Source of the DNA: Thalassotalea sp. Sam97
GTDB lineage: Bacteria; Pseudomonadota; Gammaproteobacteria; Enterobacterales; Alteromonadaceae
Direction of reading: 5' to 3'
NCBI RefSeq assembly: GCF_041379765.1
Contig: NZ_CP166919.1
Span: forward strand, 2,790,001 to 2,854,000
Length of the DNA: 64,000 nt
In this document: one piece after another, positions 27,688 to 36,852 of the stretch
Numbering within the stretch: position 1 is the stretch's first letter
Layout of the letters: every line of letters starts with the position of its first letter
The notes under the pieces: generated by a model
The model's input: only the letters and a program-made list of their open reading frames with translations
What the model was told of the DNA's origin: nothing
The model's database searches: none
Made by a program: the position numbers and the translations under genes

Positions 27688-29007
27688 GGTACCGTCCCAG
27701 AAAGTGTGTCTCTCTTATTTTAATTTCAGTTTCAAATTACCTAGTTAAACAAGTTACTTTTCTCAAAGCGACTTATCGGGTATTGGTAAGTCGTTTTATT
27801 CATATCCAGTGCTACCTTACTTAGAATGGTTAATACAGAATCAACACTTGGCATGGAATTCCTTATTTTTAACGTTCGTTTGAATGATTTATTTAATCGT
27901 TCAATCCAGTTGGTAGTATAAATCATATTGCGGATGATCGGCTCAAAGTCCAAGTATGTGGCGTAATACTGCAAGTACGGCTTATCAATAAACATCTTAA
28001 AGTTAGAATATCTCTTACCCCACTTCTCATATAACCACCGAGCGCGGATCATAAGTTCTTCACGGTCATCTGATTGATCATCTAAATTAAAGACAAACCT
28101 CAAATCATCAGCGACTTCACCACGATGAGACTTCTTCACTTTTTTTAAGATGTTGCGTTTCATATGTAAGACGCACTTTTGAATTTTACATTGATAATGC
28201 CGTTCAATGGCCGAATCTAAGCCCGATAGGTTATCAATCACAGCAAGGTCGATTTGCTTGAGGCCACGCTCCTTTAAATCTAACAAGATGTCATCCCAAT
28301 TGGCTGCTGATTCGGTCGGTGCATTGTAAATACCAATCACTTCACGAGTCATGTCGTGCTTTACCGCTAAAACGATATAGTAGGCTTCGCTAGAAACCGT
28401 TTCACGCTTTGTTTTGATAAATGTCGCATCGAGATAAATGATGGGGTAATAATCGCATAACTTCTGTTTTCTGAAGTCTTCCATTTCCTCATATAGGCTC
28501 TTAGTAATGCGCGATACGGCGCTTCGAGTGAGCTTTTGGCCATAGATAGATTCAGTTATTGATTCAATTTCTCGAGTTGTAAGCCCCTTGGCATAAAGCT
28601 CAAAACAAAGTTCGTTCAGTGTATCGCTTTGCTCTTTCATGACATTGAGGATCCAAGGCTTGAATTGATTTAATCGATCACGAGGTACCTGTAAAGATAG
28701 AGCATCACCTATACCTAAGCCTGCCACAGGTCTATAGCCATTGCCTTTGTTACCTTGAGAAGATCTTAGGTATTCCGTTCGCTCAGCTTTCATAAATGAA
28801 TTAAGGGCGAGCTCTAATACCTGATTTAGACCACCTGGCTTTTGGATTAAAGAATCTAATGCTGCTTGAATTTGCTTACTATTCAGCGTTAAATTAGTCA
28901 TAGTCTCTCTCCGTTTGTTGTTGATTGTTTTTTGGTCGAAACTTTCAACTAAACTAAGAGAGACTTTTTTATTTGTCTAGTGGGACACACTTTAGTGGGA
29001 CGGTATG
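27688..29007 (-). mobile_element. Complete IS256-family insertion sequence
   Basis: A 1320-bp element. Both ends share the inverted repeat TACCGTCCCA followed by AAGTGTGTC with small differences (left GGTACCGTCCC..., right complement CATACCGTCCC...). It is flanked by an 8-bp direct repeat GCCGTATT at 27680-27687 and 29008-29015, the target duplication expected for this family. It holds one intact transposase gene. It lies between parE and the lipoprotein gene, outside both coding regions and outside the parE terminator. Confidence 0.93.
27741..28901 (-). CDS. IS256-family (mutator-type) transposase
   Basis: A 386-residue DDE transposase. The first Asp is in IIYLDATFIKTKR, the second in LAVIDNLSGLDSAIERH, and the Glu is in TNWIERLNKSFKRTLKIRNSMPSVDSVLTIL, the conserved C-terminal signature. 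CKIQKCVLHMKRNILKKV is also typical. The N-terminus is the DNA-binding part. Length is near the family's usual 390-400 and no frameshift is seen, so it is probably active. Confidence 0.95.
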   Translation of the reverse strand: MTNLTLNSKQIQAALDSLIQKPGGLNQVLELALNSFMKAERTEYLRSSQGNKGNGYRPVAGLGIGDALSLQVPRDRLNQFKPWILNVMKEQSDTLNELCFELYAKGLTTREIESITESIYGQKLTRSAVSRITKSLYEEMEDFRKQKLCDYYPIIYLDATFIKTKRETVSSEAYYIVLAVKHDMTREVIGIYNAPTESAANWDDILLDLKERGLKQIDLAVIDNLSGLDSAIERHYQCKIQKCVLHMKRNILKKVKKSHRGEVADDLRFVFNLDDQSDDREELMIRARWLYEKWGKRYSNFKMFIDKPYLQYYATYLDFEPIIRNMIYTTNWIERLNKSFKRTLKIRNSMPSVDSVLTILSKVALDMNKTTYQYPISRFEKSNLFN

Positions 29008-29015
29008 GCCGTATT
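29008..29015. repeat. IS target-site duplication, right
   Basis: GCCGTATT, the partner of 27680-27687. Removing the element plus one copy rebuilds a continuous parE-lipoprotein intergenic region. Confidence 0.9.
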
Positions 29016-29050
29016 ATGCTGCTGTCGCTGATTTTATTTGGTCAACAAAA

Positions 29051-29079
29051 AAGCCCCGCTAACGAGATTCGCGGGGCTT
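29051..29079 (-). terminator. parE terminator
   Basis: AAGCCCCGC and GCGGGGCTT (29051-29059, 29071-29079), followed on the minus strand by TTTTTTG, 22 bases past the parE stop. Confidence 0.9.
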
Positions 29080-29100
29080 TAACGTATGTTGGGCTTAAAA

Positions 29101-30990
29101 TTACGACAAGGTAACCAAATTACCTTTTTCTTGCAGCCAATCCTTGCGATCTCCAGCACGTTTTTTTGATAGCAACATGTCCATGATTTCCATGGTGGTA
29201 TCGTATTCATCTACCGTTAATTGGACTAAGCGACGGGTATTAGGGTCCATAGTGGTCTCCCGCAATTGCAATGGATTCATCTCACCTAAACCTTTAAAGC
29301 GCTGTACGTTAACCTTGCCACGCATTTTTTCTGCCTCGATACGGTCAAGGATGCCTTGTTTCTCTTGCTCGTCAAGGGCATAAAACACCTCTTTACCGAC
29401 GTCAATTCGGTACAGAGGTGGCATCGCCACGTAAACATGACCAGCTTGCACAAGTGGTAAAAAATGCTGAGTAAATAACGCACAGAGAAGGGTCGCAATA
29501 TGCAGACCATCGGAGTCTGCATCGGCTAAAATACAAATTTTGCCATAACGCAAACCGGATAAGTCCTCAGAGTCTGGGTCGATACCAAGTGCTACCGAAA
29601 TATCATGAATTTCTTGTGATGCTAAAATCTGTCCAGACTCCACTTCCCAAGAGTTCAGAATTTTACCGCGCAGAGGCATAATCGCTTGAAAGTCACGATC
29701 TCGCGCTTGTTTGGCACTACCGCCAGCTGAGTCACCCTCAACTAAGAATAACTCAGTACGTTCTGGCTCTTGCGAGCCACAATCCGTTAATTTACCCGGT
29801 AACGCAGGGCCTTGGGTTACCTTTTTACGGACCACTTTTTTACTGGCACGCATCCGACGCTGGGCATTGGCAATACAAAATTCCGCTAACGCTTCCGCAA
29901 TATCAGTATGTTCATTAAGCCATAAACTAAAAGCGTCTTTGACCACGCCCGAGACAAAAGCAGAACATTGTCTTGACGACAAGCGCTCTTTAGTTTGACC
30001 TGCAAATTGTGGATCTTGAATTTTTACTGACAAGATAAACGCACATTTATCCCAAATATCATCTGGGGTCAGTTTTACGCCGCGAGGAATTAAATTACGA
30101 AATTCACAAAACTCGCGCATCGAGTCCAGCAACCCTTGGCGCAAACCGTTAACATGGGTACCACCTTGAATGGTAGGAATTAAGTTAACATAACTCTCAC
30201 CAATGCTATCGCCGCCTTCCGGTAACCAAGTAACGGCCCAATCAACGGCTTCGTGCTGTGATGCAAAGGTTCCGATAAATGGTTGTTCAGGTAAGTTAGG
30301 CCATTTGGCAACGGCTTCTTTCAAGTAATCTTGTAAGCCATTTTCATAACACCAATGATATTTTTCACCCGCTACTTTATCGTGGAACTTAATCGATAAA
30401 CCCGGGCATAACACGGCTTTGGCTTTTAAAATGTGTACCATGCGTGATACGGAGAATTTATGCGAGTCAAAGTAACTGGCATCAGGCCAAAAACGTACAC
30501 GAGAACCGGTATTGCGCTTACCAACGGTCCCCGTTACCGTAAGATCCGATACCTTTTCGCCGTTTTCAAAGGCCATTTCAAAAACTTTTTGATCGCGGCG
30601 CACCACCACTTCAACACGAGTTGATAAGGCATTAACCACAGAAATACCAACCCCGTGTAAACCACCTGAAAATTGATAATTCTTATTCGAGAATTTACCG
30701 CCGGCATGCAGACGACAAAAGATCAACTCAACCCCCGGAACGCCCTCTTCAGGGTGTATATCCGTTGGCATCCCACGACCATCATCAATAACTTCTAGCG
30801 ACTGGTCTTCATGTAAGATCACTTGGATATTACGAGCAAAACCTGCTAAGGCTTCATCTACAGAGTTATCAATAACCTCTTGTCCTAAATGGTTCGGTCT
30901 ATTGGTATCGGTGTACATGCCTGGGCGGCGGCGTACAGGGTCGAGACCACTTAAGACCTCAATGGCGTCGGAATTATATTGATCAGTCAT
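29101..30990 (-). CDS. parE: DNA topoisomerase IV subunit B
   Basis: A 629-residue ATPase subunit of topoisomerase IV. A GHKL ATP-binding domain (NSVDEALAG, DDGRGMPTDIHPEEG, GGLHGVGISVVNALS) is followed by the transducer domain and a TOPRIM domain with EGDSAGGSAKQARDR and the metal-binding DADSDGLHI. Length equals the E. coli protein (630). It is the last gene of nudF-yqiB-cpdA-yqiA-parE, the enteric order. Confidence 0.97.
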   Translation of the reverse strand: MTDQYNSDAIEVLSGLDPVRRRPGMYTDTNRPNHLGQEVIDNSVDEALAGFARNIQVILHEDQSLEVIDDGRGMPTDIHPEEGVPGVELIFCRLHAGGKFSNKNYQFSGGLHGVGISVVNALSTRVEVVVRRDQKVFEMAFENGEKVSDLTVTGTVGKRNTGSRVRFWPDASYFDSHKFSVSRMVHILKAKAVLCPGLSIKFHDKVAGEKYHWCYENGLQDYLKEAVAKWPNLPEQPFIGTFASQHEAVDWAVTWLPEGGDSIGESYVNLIPTIQGGTHVNGLRQGLLDSMREFCEFRNLIPRGVKLTPDDIWDKCAFILSVKIQDPQFAGQTKERLSSRQCSAFVSGVVKDAFSLWLNEHTDIAEALAEFCIANAQRRMRASKKVVRKKVTQGPALPGKLTDCGSQEPERTELFLVEGDSAGGSAKQARDRDFQAIMPLRGKILNSWEVESGQILASQEIHDISVALGIDPDSEDLSGLRYGKICILADADSDGLHIATLLCALFTQHFLPLVQAGHVYVAMPPLYRIDVGKEVFYALDEQEKQGILDRIEAEKMRGKVNVQRFKGLGEMNPLQLRETTMDPNTRRLVQLTVDEYDTTMEIMDMLLSKKRAGDRKDWLQEKGNLVTLS

Positions 30991-31113
30991 AAAGGTATCA
31001 CTATATGTATTGATTGGCTTTATTGTTGTAGTTTGTGCGCAGATATCTGCTTACACCGTACCGTATCACTGGCTAAGTAAGCAAGAATACACAACATTTA
31101 CGATGCTAAAGGT

Positions 31114-31695
31114 TTACCCATTATTCTCTAATTGAAAGAATTTGACAACATCGGGTAGCATTTTTTCAAAGCCGACAAAGCTGTGGTCACCACCTTCTTG
31201 TACCAATAAGCAGGTGTCACGATACTTATTAACCGCTTGCTGATAATCAAGTACTTCATCACCTTTTTGCACCATAACCATAAACTTATCGACATCAATA
31301 TCATCAACCCAAAGCCTTTTAAGTTGCTGCATATGCTCGCTTGTTACGTGATACGTTTCATTGGTATATGGGTTGGTATGCTCACCAATAACCTCAGCTA
31401 ATAATTCAAACGGTTTAACTGCAGGGTTAATTAATACCGCAGGAATCGAAAAGCGTGATGCCAAATAGGTGGCAAAATATCCCCCCAATGATGAACCAGT
31501 CAACATCCAAGACGCCTCAGGGGCAGACTCAATAATATCGACGAGTTGTTTGATCGCCGCATCTGGTGTGGTCTTCAGCTGTGGCGCGACAACATCGATT
31601 TGTGGAAAGTGTTGATTAAAGTAAGCCTTGGTTTGTTCCGCCTTTAAAGATTTTGGCGAACTATTAAAACCATGGATGGTAAGTAGCTTTTTCAT
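31114..31695 (-). CDS. yqiA: YqiA-family esterase
   Basis: A 193-residue single-domain alpha/beta hydrolase. HGFNSSPKSLKA opens the protein, the nucleophile serine is in LTGSSLGGYFATYLASRF, and late GDEVLDYQQA and GGDHSFVGFEK supply the probable Asp and His. E. coli YqiA has esterase activity on short acyl esters and sits between cpdA and parE, exactly as here. Physiological substrate unknown. Confidence 0.9.
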   Translation of the reverse strand: MKKLLTIHGFNSSPKSLKAEQTKAYFNQHFPQIDVVAPQLKTTPDAAIKQLVDIIESAPEASWMLTGSSLGGYFATYLASRFSIPAVLINPAVKPFELLAEVIGEHTNPYTNETYHVTSEHMQQLKRLWVDDIDVDKFMVMVQKGDEVLDYQQAVNKYRDTCLLVQEGGDHSFVGFEKMLPDVVKFFQLENNG

Positions 31696-31775
31696 ATTAA
31701 ATGGTTTCGTTATTATATTTTTTGTTTGTTAAGTCATCATTAGCCTGCCGTCCTAGCATGGCAACAGGCTAGTCT

Positions 31776-32549
31776 CTATAGGTAGACAAGGCGCGAGTTG
31801 ATGACATCATTAGCCCCTAAATCAAATAAGCGCAAACCTGGCCTGGTTGATTCGGCAAGTAAGTCATTGGGGTGGCGAGCAAACATAATAGAGGTTGCAG
31901 GACAGGTAAATACAGTCACATCATTATAGTGATACTCCTCACCACGATGGACATGACCACAAGCAATGGCGCGGATCTTCGGCGCGCTAGCAACTGACTG
32001 CCAAAATTGCTGTTTGTTATTAAGGCCATGACGGTCAATAAAGTAACCGACATCCATCGGATGATGATGCATAAATACTAGGCTTGGTTGCTCAGTCAAT
32101 GCCTCAATGCGACGCCTTTGCGATGAGTTTACCTCACCACTTGGGGTTACTGATTTGCTATCAACAAGCAATATCTGCCATTCATCGAGGTGAATCGTTT
32201 GCTCGTGAGTAATGCATGTTGCCGTTAATTGTTGTTTAAGCAGTTGACGATCATCGTGGTTACCTGGGACATAAGCAACAGGGCAAGGCAACTTGGCAGC
32301 CGCGACCAATTCATTAAAGCGCTGATAAGAAGCAATGCTATGATCTTGTGATAAGTCACCGGTGAACACCACCAGTTTTAACTCCGCCATCCTCGCAAGG
32401 TAACTAAATACTGTTTCTAAATTTCGGTAAACGTTGGCGCCAAAGTGTAAGCTATCGATATCACCATATAAATGACAATCAGATATTTGCGCTATTTGAA
32501 TGCTTGATTGCATATCCATTGCTGGTACCGAAGGTGGTTGTTTATCCAT
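31776..32549 (-). CDS. cpdA: 3',5'-cyclic AMP phosphodiesterase
   Basis: A metallophosphoesterase hydrolysing cAMP. All five metal-binding blocks are visible: DCHLY, GDLSQD, GNHDD, HHHPMD and CGHVHRG. The frame opens at TTG 32558, but ATG 32547-32549 (MDKQ) is preferred as a canonical codon; a GGGGG run lies 12 bases upstream, so the true start is not settled. The short poorly conserved N-terminus is normal for this family. Overlap of starts with the preceding yqiB-type gene suggests one transcript. Confidence 0.9.
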   Translation of the reverse strand: MDKQPPSVPAMDMQSSIQIAQISDCHLYGDIDSLHFGANVYRNLETVFSYLARMAELKLVVFTGDLSQDHSIASYQRFNELVAAAKLPCPVAYVPGNHDDRQLLKQQLTATCITHEQTIHLDEWQILLVDSKSVTPSGEVNSSQRRRIEALTEQPSLVFMHHHPMDVGYFIDRHGLNNKQQFWQSVASAPKIRAIACGHVHRGEEYHYNDVTVFTCPATSIMFARHPNDLLAESTRPGLRLFDLGANDVINSRLVYL

Positions 32550-32567
32550 AATATTCAATCGCCCCCA

Positions 32568-33014
32568 CTAAAGATTCAACTGCACAGGCGCTCTACCCTG
32601 CTGTAAACACAATTGCAACCATTGGCCAAGAAACGCCAAGGTTTGATGTTTTTCATCGGGTTGATGCATGTTTTTATTAGGGTAATTATAACGCGGCTTT
32701 ATTTGGCGCACGCATTGGCTTTCTATCACCTCAATGACTTTCGCATCATGGTAAAGGCGAATAACCATCACTGGTCTTGGTAAAAATACCTTGCCAATCG
32801 TATGTTCACTATCGCTACGTAATTGTTCAAATTTAACCACATGGGTATAACGTGTATCCTCTAATACCGTTAAACGATAACTTAAGTGATCATCGATAAA
32901 AAATAGACGACTTTGCCCTTGTTGCTCAATTGGTGTTAACAATCGATTTAGCAACATGTAATTGGTTTCGGCTAATGACAGTAAGTTGGTTAAATCCGGT
33001 TTATAACGACTCAT
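32568..33014 (-). CDS. yqiB: DUF1249 family protein (YqiB-like)
   Basis: A 148-residue soluble protein with no catalytic motif. It has the conserved opening YKPDLTNLLSLAETNYMLLNRLL and DARVIEV-type and RYNYPNKNMHQPDEKHQTLAFLGQWLQLCL segments typical of the DUF1249 family. It lies between nudF (1-base gap) and cpdA, as in E. coli, where its function is not known. Confidence 0.88.
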   Translation of the reverse strand: MSRYKPDLTNLLSLAETNYMLLNRLLTPIEQQGQSRLFFIDDHLSYRLTVLEDTRYTHVVKFEQLRSDSEHTIGKVFLPRPVMVIRLYHDAKVIEVIESQCVRQIKPRYNYPNKNMHQPDEKHQTLAFLGQWLQLCLQQGRAPVQLNL

Positions 33015-33015
33015 G

Positions 33016-33636
33016 CTAATCCTTGTAATGTAGCGCTAGCCATTGTAACCCAATTATCGTTGAAGCGTTATTGACTTTACCTTGCTCGAGCAACCGCAGG
33101 GCTTGTGTCAAGCTAACTTTATAGCTTTTAATATCTTCGTGTTCGTTATCTAAACCATGCACTTGACCGGCCTGATAATCACTCAAGTCGACATAAGCAA
33201 CATAGAGATAAAGCTTCTCAGAGCAACCGCCAGGACTTGGCAGAAATTCCATGACATACTCGCAATCGGCGACATCAATATCAATATTGGCTTCTTCTTT
33301 TGCTTCGCGTATCGCAACTTCTATAGGTTGCTCATTCGGTGCGAACATGCCGGCAATGAACTCTAACATCCAAGGGTCATCTTGAGTACGAATAGCACCC
33401 GGACGAAATTGCTGAATTAACAATAAATGCTTCGCCTGCCTATCAAATACCATCAACACCACCGCATCACCGCGTTCAAAAATTTCGCGCGTAATCAATG
33501 GACTTTGTTCACCATTGAACAGCTTGTGCCGTAATCGGTACTCATCAATGCGAAAAAAGCCTTGATAGTTGCTATTTATAGCCTCTACATTGAAATCTTG
33601 GTCAGTAAACCGACTAATTGTTTGCTTGCTTTTCAT
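33016..33636 (-). CDS. nudF: ADP-ribose pyrophosphatase (Nudix)
   Basis: A 206-residue Nudix hydrolase splitting ADP-ribose to AMP and ribose-5-phosphate. The Nudix box starts at GMFAPNE and ends REAKEEANI: the metal-binding glutamates are all present, but the usual Gly after the EE pair (EExGU) is Asn. The N-terminal dimerisation region (EIFERGDAVVLMVFD) matches NudF. First gene of the operon, divergent from tolC. Confidence 0.92.
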   Translation of the reverse strand: MKSKQTISRFTDQDFNVEAINSNYQGFFRIDEYRLRHKLFNGEQSPLITREIFERGDAVVLMVFDRQAKHLLLIQQFRPGAIRTQDDPWMLEFIAGMFAPNEQPIEVAIREAKEEANIDIDVADCEYVMEFLPSPGGCSEKLYLYVAYVDLSDYQAGQVHGLDNEHEDIKSYKVSLTQALRLLEQGKVNNASTIIGLQWLALHYKD

Positions 33637-33791
33637 AATTTGTAATACTTATAGATATAACAACATGTTAGAGAAAACTTCTGTTACACTTTAACAAGGT
33701 TGGTAACGGTTTTTAATTTCCGCATAACATTAAATAACGATACACTTACCCTAATAACAAAAGCTTTATAAACCAAGGGAAAAACATACTC

Positions 33792-35129
33792 ATGACAAAT
33801 AAATTTAATTCTGTGGTTGCAGGGTTAGTTTTAGCTGGCATCAGTTCGCTGGCCAGTGCTCAGGACCTAAAAGATAGCTATCAGCTAGCGCTACAAAATG
33901 ATCCAACAGTATTAAGAGCCGAGGCACAAGTTAAAGCATCCAAAGAGCTGGTTGAACAAGCTCGCTCGCTATTGCTACCGCAAGTTAATGGTGCTGCATC
34001 TTATACTATGTCACAAACCGACTTCGATGCCTTCTCGCAAGATGATGACGTACTGCGCCTTGGTGTTAATCTGAATATGGATGTTTATAATCATAGCAGC
34101 TGGCTAGGATTGGACATTGCCGACAAACAAGCGCATCAATTTGATATTAACTATCAATTTGTTAAACAACAAATGATCACCCGTGTCACCGAAGCTTATT
34201 TTGACGTGCTAGCAGCGATGGATACCTTAGAATTTGCACGAGCAGAAAAAAATCCCATCGAACGTCAATTAGAGCAAACCAAACAGCGGTTTTCTGTTGG
34301 CCTAACGGCAATCACTGACGTTCACGAAGCGCAAGCACAATACGATAATTCAGTCGCCAACGAGATTTCCGCACAAAATGACGTGTACACCGCTGAAGAA
34401 GTACTACGAGAAATCACGGGGACTTACCCTCGCAATTTAGCGGTATTAAATACCGAACGCTTTAGCGCCGTAACACCATCACCAGCAAGTGCCGAACAAT
34501 GGCAACAAACCGCCGAAACAAACAATCTGCAGTTAATTAATCAAAAAGTCAGCGTTGACATTGCCAAAGAAAATATTGACTTAGCGCAGTCGGGTCATTA
34601 TCCAACATTAGCGTTAAGCGGTAGTGTTGGTACCAGTAACAGCGATAGAGATTGCTCGCCAACCAGCTTTTGTAATAGCTTAAATGGCGCCGATGTCGAT
34701 GACTCTTCCATTGGCTTAAGCTTAAACGTGCCTATTTATTCTGGTGGCCGAACCAGCTCATTAGTACGTCAAGCACAACAAAATTATGTTGTTGCTAGCC
34801 AAGATATGCAGCTAACCTACCGCGGTGTTGTACGAGGCTCACGTATCGCCTATAACACCATTGTTGCAACGATCTCGAGCATCAAAGCATTAGAGCAATC
34901 AGTCATTTCAGCGGAAAGTGCGTTAAAAGCAACCGAAGCTGGCTTTGAAGTAGGTACTCGTACCATTGTTGATGTGTTAGACCGCACCCAAAGCTTATAT
35001 AACGCTAAACGTAACCTGTCCAATGCTCGTTACCGCTACATCATTAACATGCTGCGTTTAAAAGAGACTGCTGGCACCATTTCTGATCAAGATGTATTGG
35101 CGATTAACCAAGGACTTGTTGCTCAATAA
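33792..35129 (+). CDS. tolC: Outer-membrane efflux channel TolC
   Basis: A 445-residue outer-membrane and periplasmic channel protein for tripartite efflux and type I secretion. The signal peptide ends at SSLASA (residue 23). The mature protein has the duplicated helical barrel with QARSLLLPQVNGAASYTMSQ and LAQSGHYPTLALSGSVG at matching positions, YSGGRTSSLVRQAQQNY, and the equatorial EVGTRTIVDVLDRTQSLYNAKRNL. An AAGGGA ribosome site is at 33776-33781. Divergent from nudF, as in E. coli. Confidence 0.95.
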   Translation: MTNKFNSVVAGLVLAGISSLASAQDLKDSYQLALQNDPTVLRAEAQVKASKELVEQARSLLLPQVNGAASYTMSQTDFDAFSQDDDVLRLGVNLNMDVYNHSSWLGLDIADKQAHQFDINYQFVKQQMITRVTEAYFDVLAAMDTLEFARAEKNPIERQLEQTKQRFSVGLTAITDVHEAQAQYDNSVANEISAQNDVYTAEEVLREITGTYPRNLAVLNTERFSAVTPSPASAEQWQQTAETNNLQLINQKVSVDIAKENIDLAQSGHYPTLALSGSVGTSNSDRDCSPTSFCNSLNGADVDDSSIGLSLNVPIYSGGRTSSLVRQAQQNYVVASQDMQLTYRGVVRGSRIAYNTIVATISSIKALEQSVISAESALKATEAGFEVGTRTIVDVLDRTQSLYNAKRNLSNARYRYIINMLRLKETAGTISDQDVLAINQGLVAQ

Positions 35130-35166
35130 CAAGCTACTATTTAGCTCTAGGTATTAGCCAGAAGAA

Positions 35167-35196
35167 ACAAAGGCGACCAGTTGGTCGCCTTTGTTA
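35167..35196. terminator. Bidirectional terminator between tolC and der
   Basis: A 13-bp stem, AACAAAGGCGACC / GGTCGCCTTTGTT, with loop agtt. It separates the convergent tolC and der genes. Confidence 0.88.
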
Positions 35197-35214
35197 TATA
35201 AAAACGTTAACGTA

Positions 35215-36726
35215 TTAACGTTTTCTTGCTTTCGCTTCGTCGCTCCAGCCTTCTGTTTCACGAGCGCGCTTCTTACGTTCGGTGTAAGATAGCTTGCGCT
35301 TATGCGCAAACGGGTTCGCTGTGCCCCTAAAGTCAACCTTGACCGGGGTACCCATGATCTTCAGTGACTTTCTAAAGTAGTTGATCAAATAGCGCTTGTA
35401 GGAATCAGGTAACTGATTTACTTGGTTACCGTGAATAACGATAAGAGGCGGGTTGTAACCACCTGCATGCGCGTATTTCAGCTTAATACGACGGCCATTG
35501 ACCAACGGTGGCTGATGATCAAACACTGCCATATCCAAAATCTTGGTTAACATCGCTGTTGATGTGCGCTTGGTCGCCGAATCAAAGGCTTCTTCCACCG
35601 ATTCAAAGATATGACCAACGCCGGTACCATGTAACGCTGAAATAAAGTGCAAGCGAGCAAAATCAATAAACCCTAAACGACGGTCAATTTCCGATTTAAT
35701 GCGATCTTTCACATCATTATCAAGACCATCCCACTTGTTAACCACCAAGACTAACGAACGGCCTGAGTTAAGGATGAAGCCCAGTAGGCTCAAATCTTGG
35801 TCGGTAATTTCTTCACGCGCATCCATCACCAACAATACCACGTTGGCGTCTTCAATCGCTTTAAGCGTTTTGATCACCGAGAACTTTTCAACCGCCTCAT
35901 GCATATTCTTACGACGGCGAATACCTGCTGTGTCAATCAGGGTGTAGTTACGCTCATTACGCTCCATTGGAATATAAACACTATCACGTGTTGTGCCTGG
36001 CATATCGTAAACGACAACGCGCTCTTCACCTAATATGCGGTTGGTTAAGGTTGATTTACCCACATTCGGTTTACCAACGATAGCCAGCTTGATGGTGTCA
36101 TCTTGAGCCGTTTCATCGCTGTCATCGAACTCTTCACCTTCGGCCAAATCGACCACGTCATCGTGCTCATACAGTGAATCATCTTCATCGATCTGTTCGC
36201 TCGCATCCGCCGCTTTGGCAAATGCCTCAATATGCGGGGCTAGGGCTACATACATTAACTGCGTCACACCTCGGTTATGCGCCGCCGCAATTTGATAAAC
36301 CGTATCACCCAAGCCAAGCGAATAGAATTCAGCAATGGCCGAGTCAGCGTCAATGCCATCGATTTTATTGGCAACCAAGAATACTTTCTTGCTTTGTTTG
36401 CGCAAGTGAGCAGCAATAGCTTCGTCCGCCGACGTCAAACCAGCACGAGCATCGACTAAAAATAAAACCGCATCAGCTTCTTCAATCGCCATCAAAGATT
36501 GCTCGGCCATCTTTGCATCGATGCCTTGCTCATTACCTTCAATACCACCGGTATCAATAACGATGAATTGTTCGCCATCCACTTCCGCTTGACCATATTG
36601 ACGGTCACGGGTAAGTCCCGGAAAGTCGGCAACTAAAGCATCGCGGGTACGCGTTAGACGATTAAACAACGTTGATTTACCAACGTTTGGGCGCCCTACA
36701 AGGGCAACAACAGGAAGCATGGCCAC
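35215..36726 (-). CDS. der: Ribosome-assembly GTPase Der (EngA)
   Basis: A 503-residue GTPase with two tandem G domains: GRPNVGKST (about 10-18) with NKID, then GKPNVGKST near 217 with NKWD, separated by an acidic linker (about 165-205). The C-terminal KH-like domain ([15 protein letters not shown]) is present. It acts in 50S maturation. The end [16 protein letters not shown] is basic. bamB lies just upstream on the same strand, as in E. coli. Confidence 0.97.
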   Translation of the reverse strand: MAMLPVVALVGRPNVGKSTLFNRLTRTRDALVADFPGLTRDRQYGQAEVDGEQFIVIDTGGIEGNEQGIDAKMAEQSLMAIEEADAVLFLVDARAGLTSADEAIAAHLRKQSKKVFLVANKIDGIDADSAIAEFYSLGLGDTVYQIAAAHNRGVTQLMYVALAPHIEAFAKAADASEQIDEDDSLYEHDDVVDLAEGEEFDDSDETAQDDTIKLAIVGKPNVGKSTLTNRILGEERVVVYDMPGTTRDSVYIPMERNERNYTLIDTAGIRRRKNMHEAVEKFSVIKTLKAIEDANVVLLVMDAREEITDQDLSLLGFILNSGRSLVLVVNKWDGLDNDVKDRIKSEIDRRLGFIDFARLHFISALHGTGVGHIFESVEEAFDSATKRTSTAMLTKILDMAVFDHQPPLVNGRRIKLKYAHAGGYNPPLIVIHGNQVNQLPDSYKRYLINYFRKSLKIMGTPVKVDFRGTANPFAHKRKLSYTERKKRARETEGWSDEAKARKR

Positions 36727-36767
36727 CTCAAAAATTCCACCTCAAAAATGAGGAAATTAAAACAACA

Positions 36768-36796
36768 AACGGCCCCGTAAGTACTTAGGGGCCGTT
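36768..36796 (-). terminator. Hairpin between bamB and der
   Basis: AACGGCCCC and GGGGCCGTT with an 11-base loop, followed on the minus strand by a mixed T-rich run. Probably a partial terminator after bamB, leaving der on its own or on read-through transcription. Confidence 0.6.
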
Positions 36797-36852
36797 AATA
36801 ACTGTAGCAACTCAGACTTATTTTGCCGAGTTTTACATTATAAAATAACTAG

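Noticed and set aside
31741..31771. TAGCCTG/CAGGCTA stem after cpdA as a terminator
   Set aside because: Bulged stem with no T-run on either strand, within an apparently continuous operon.
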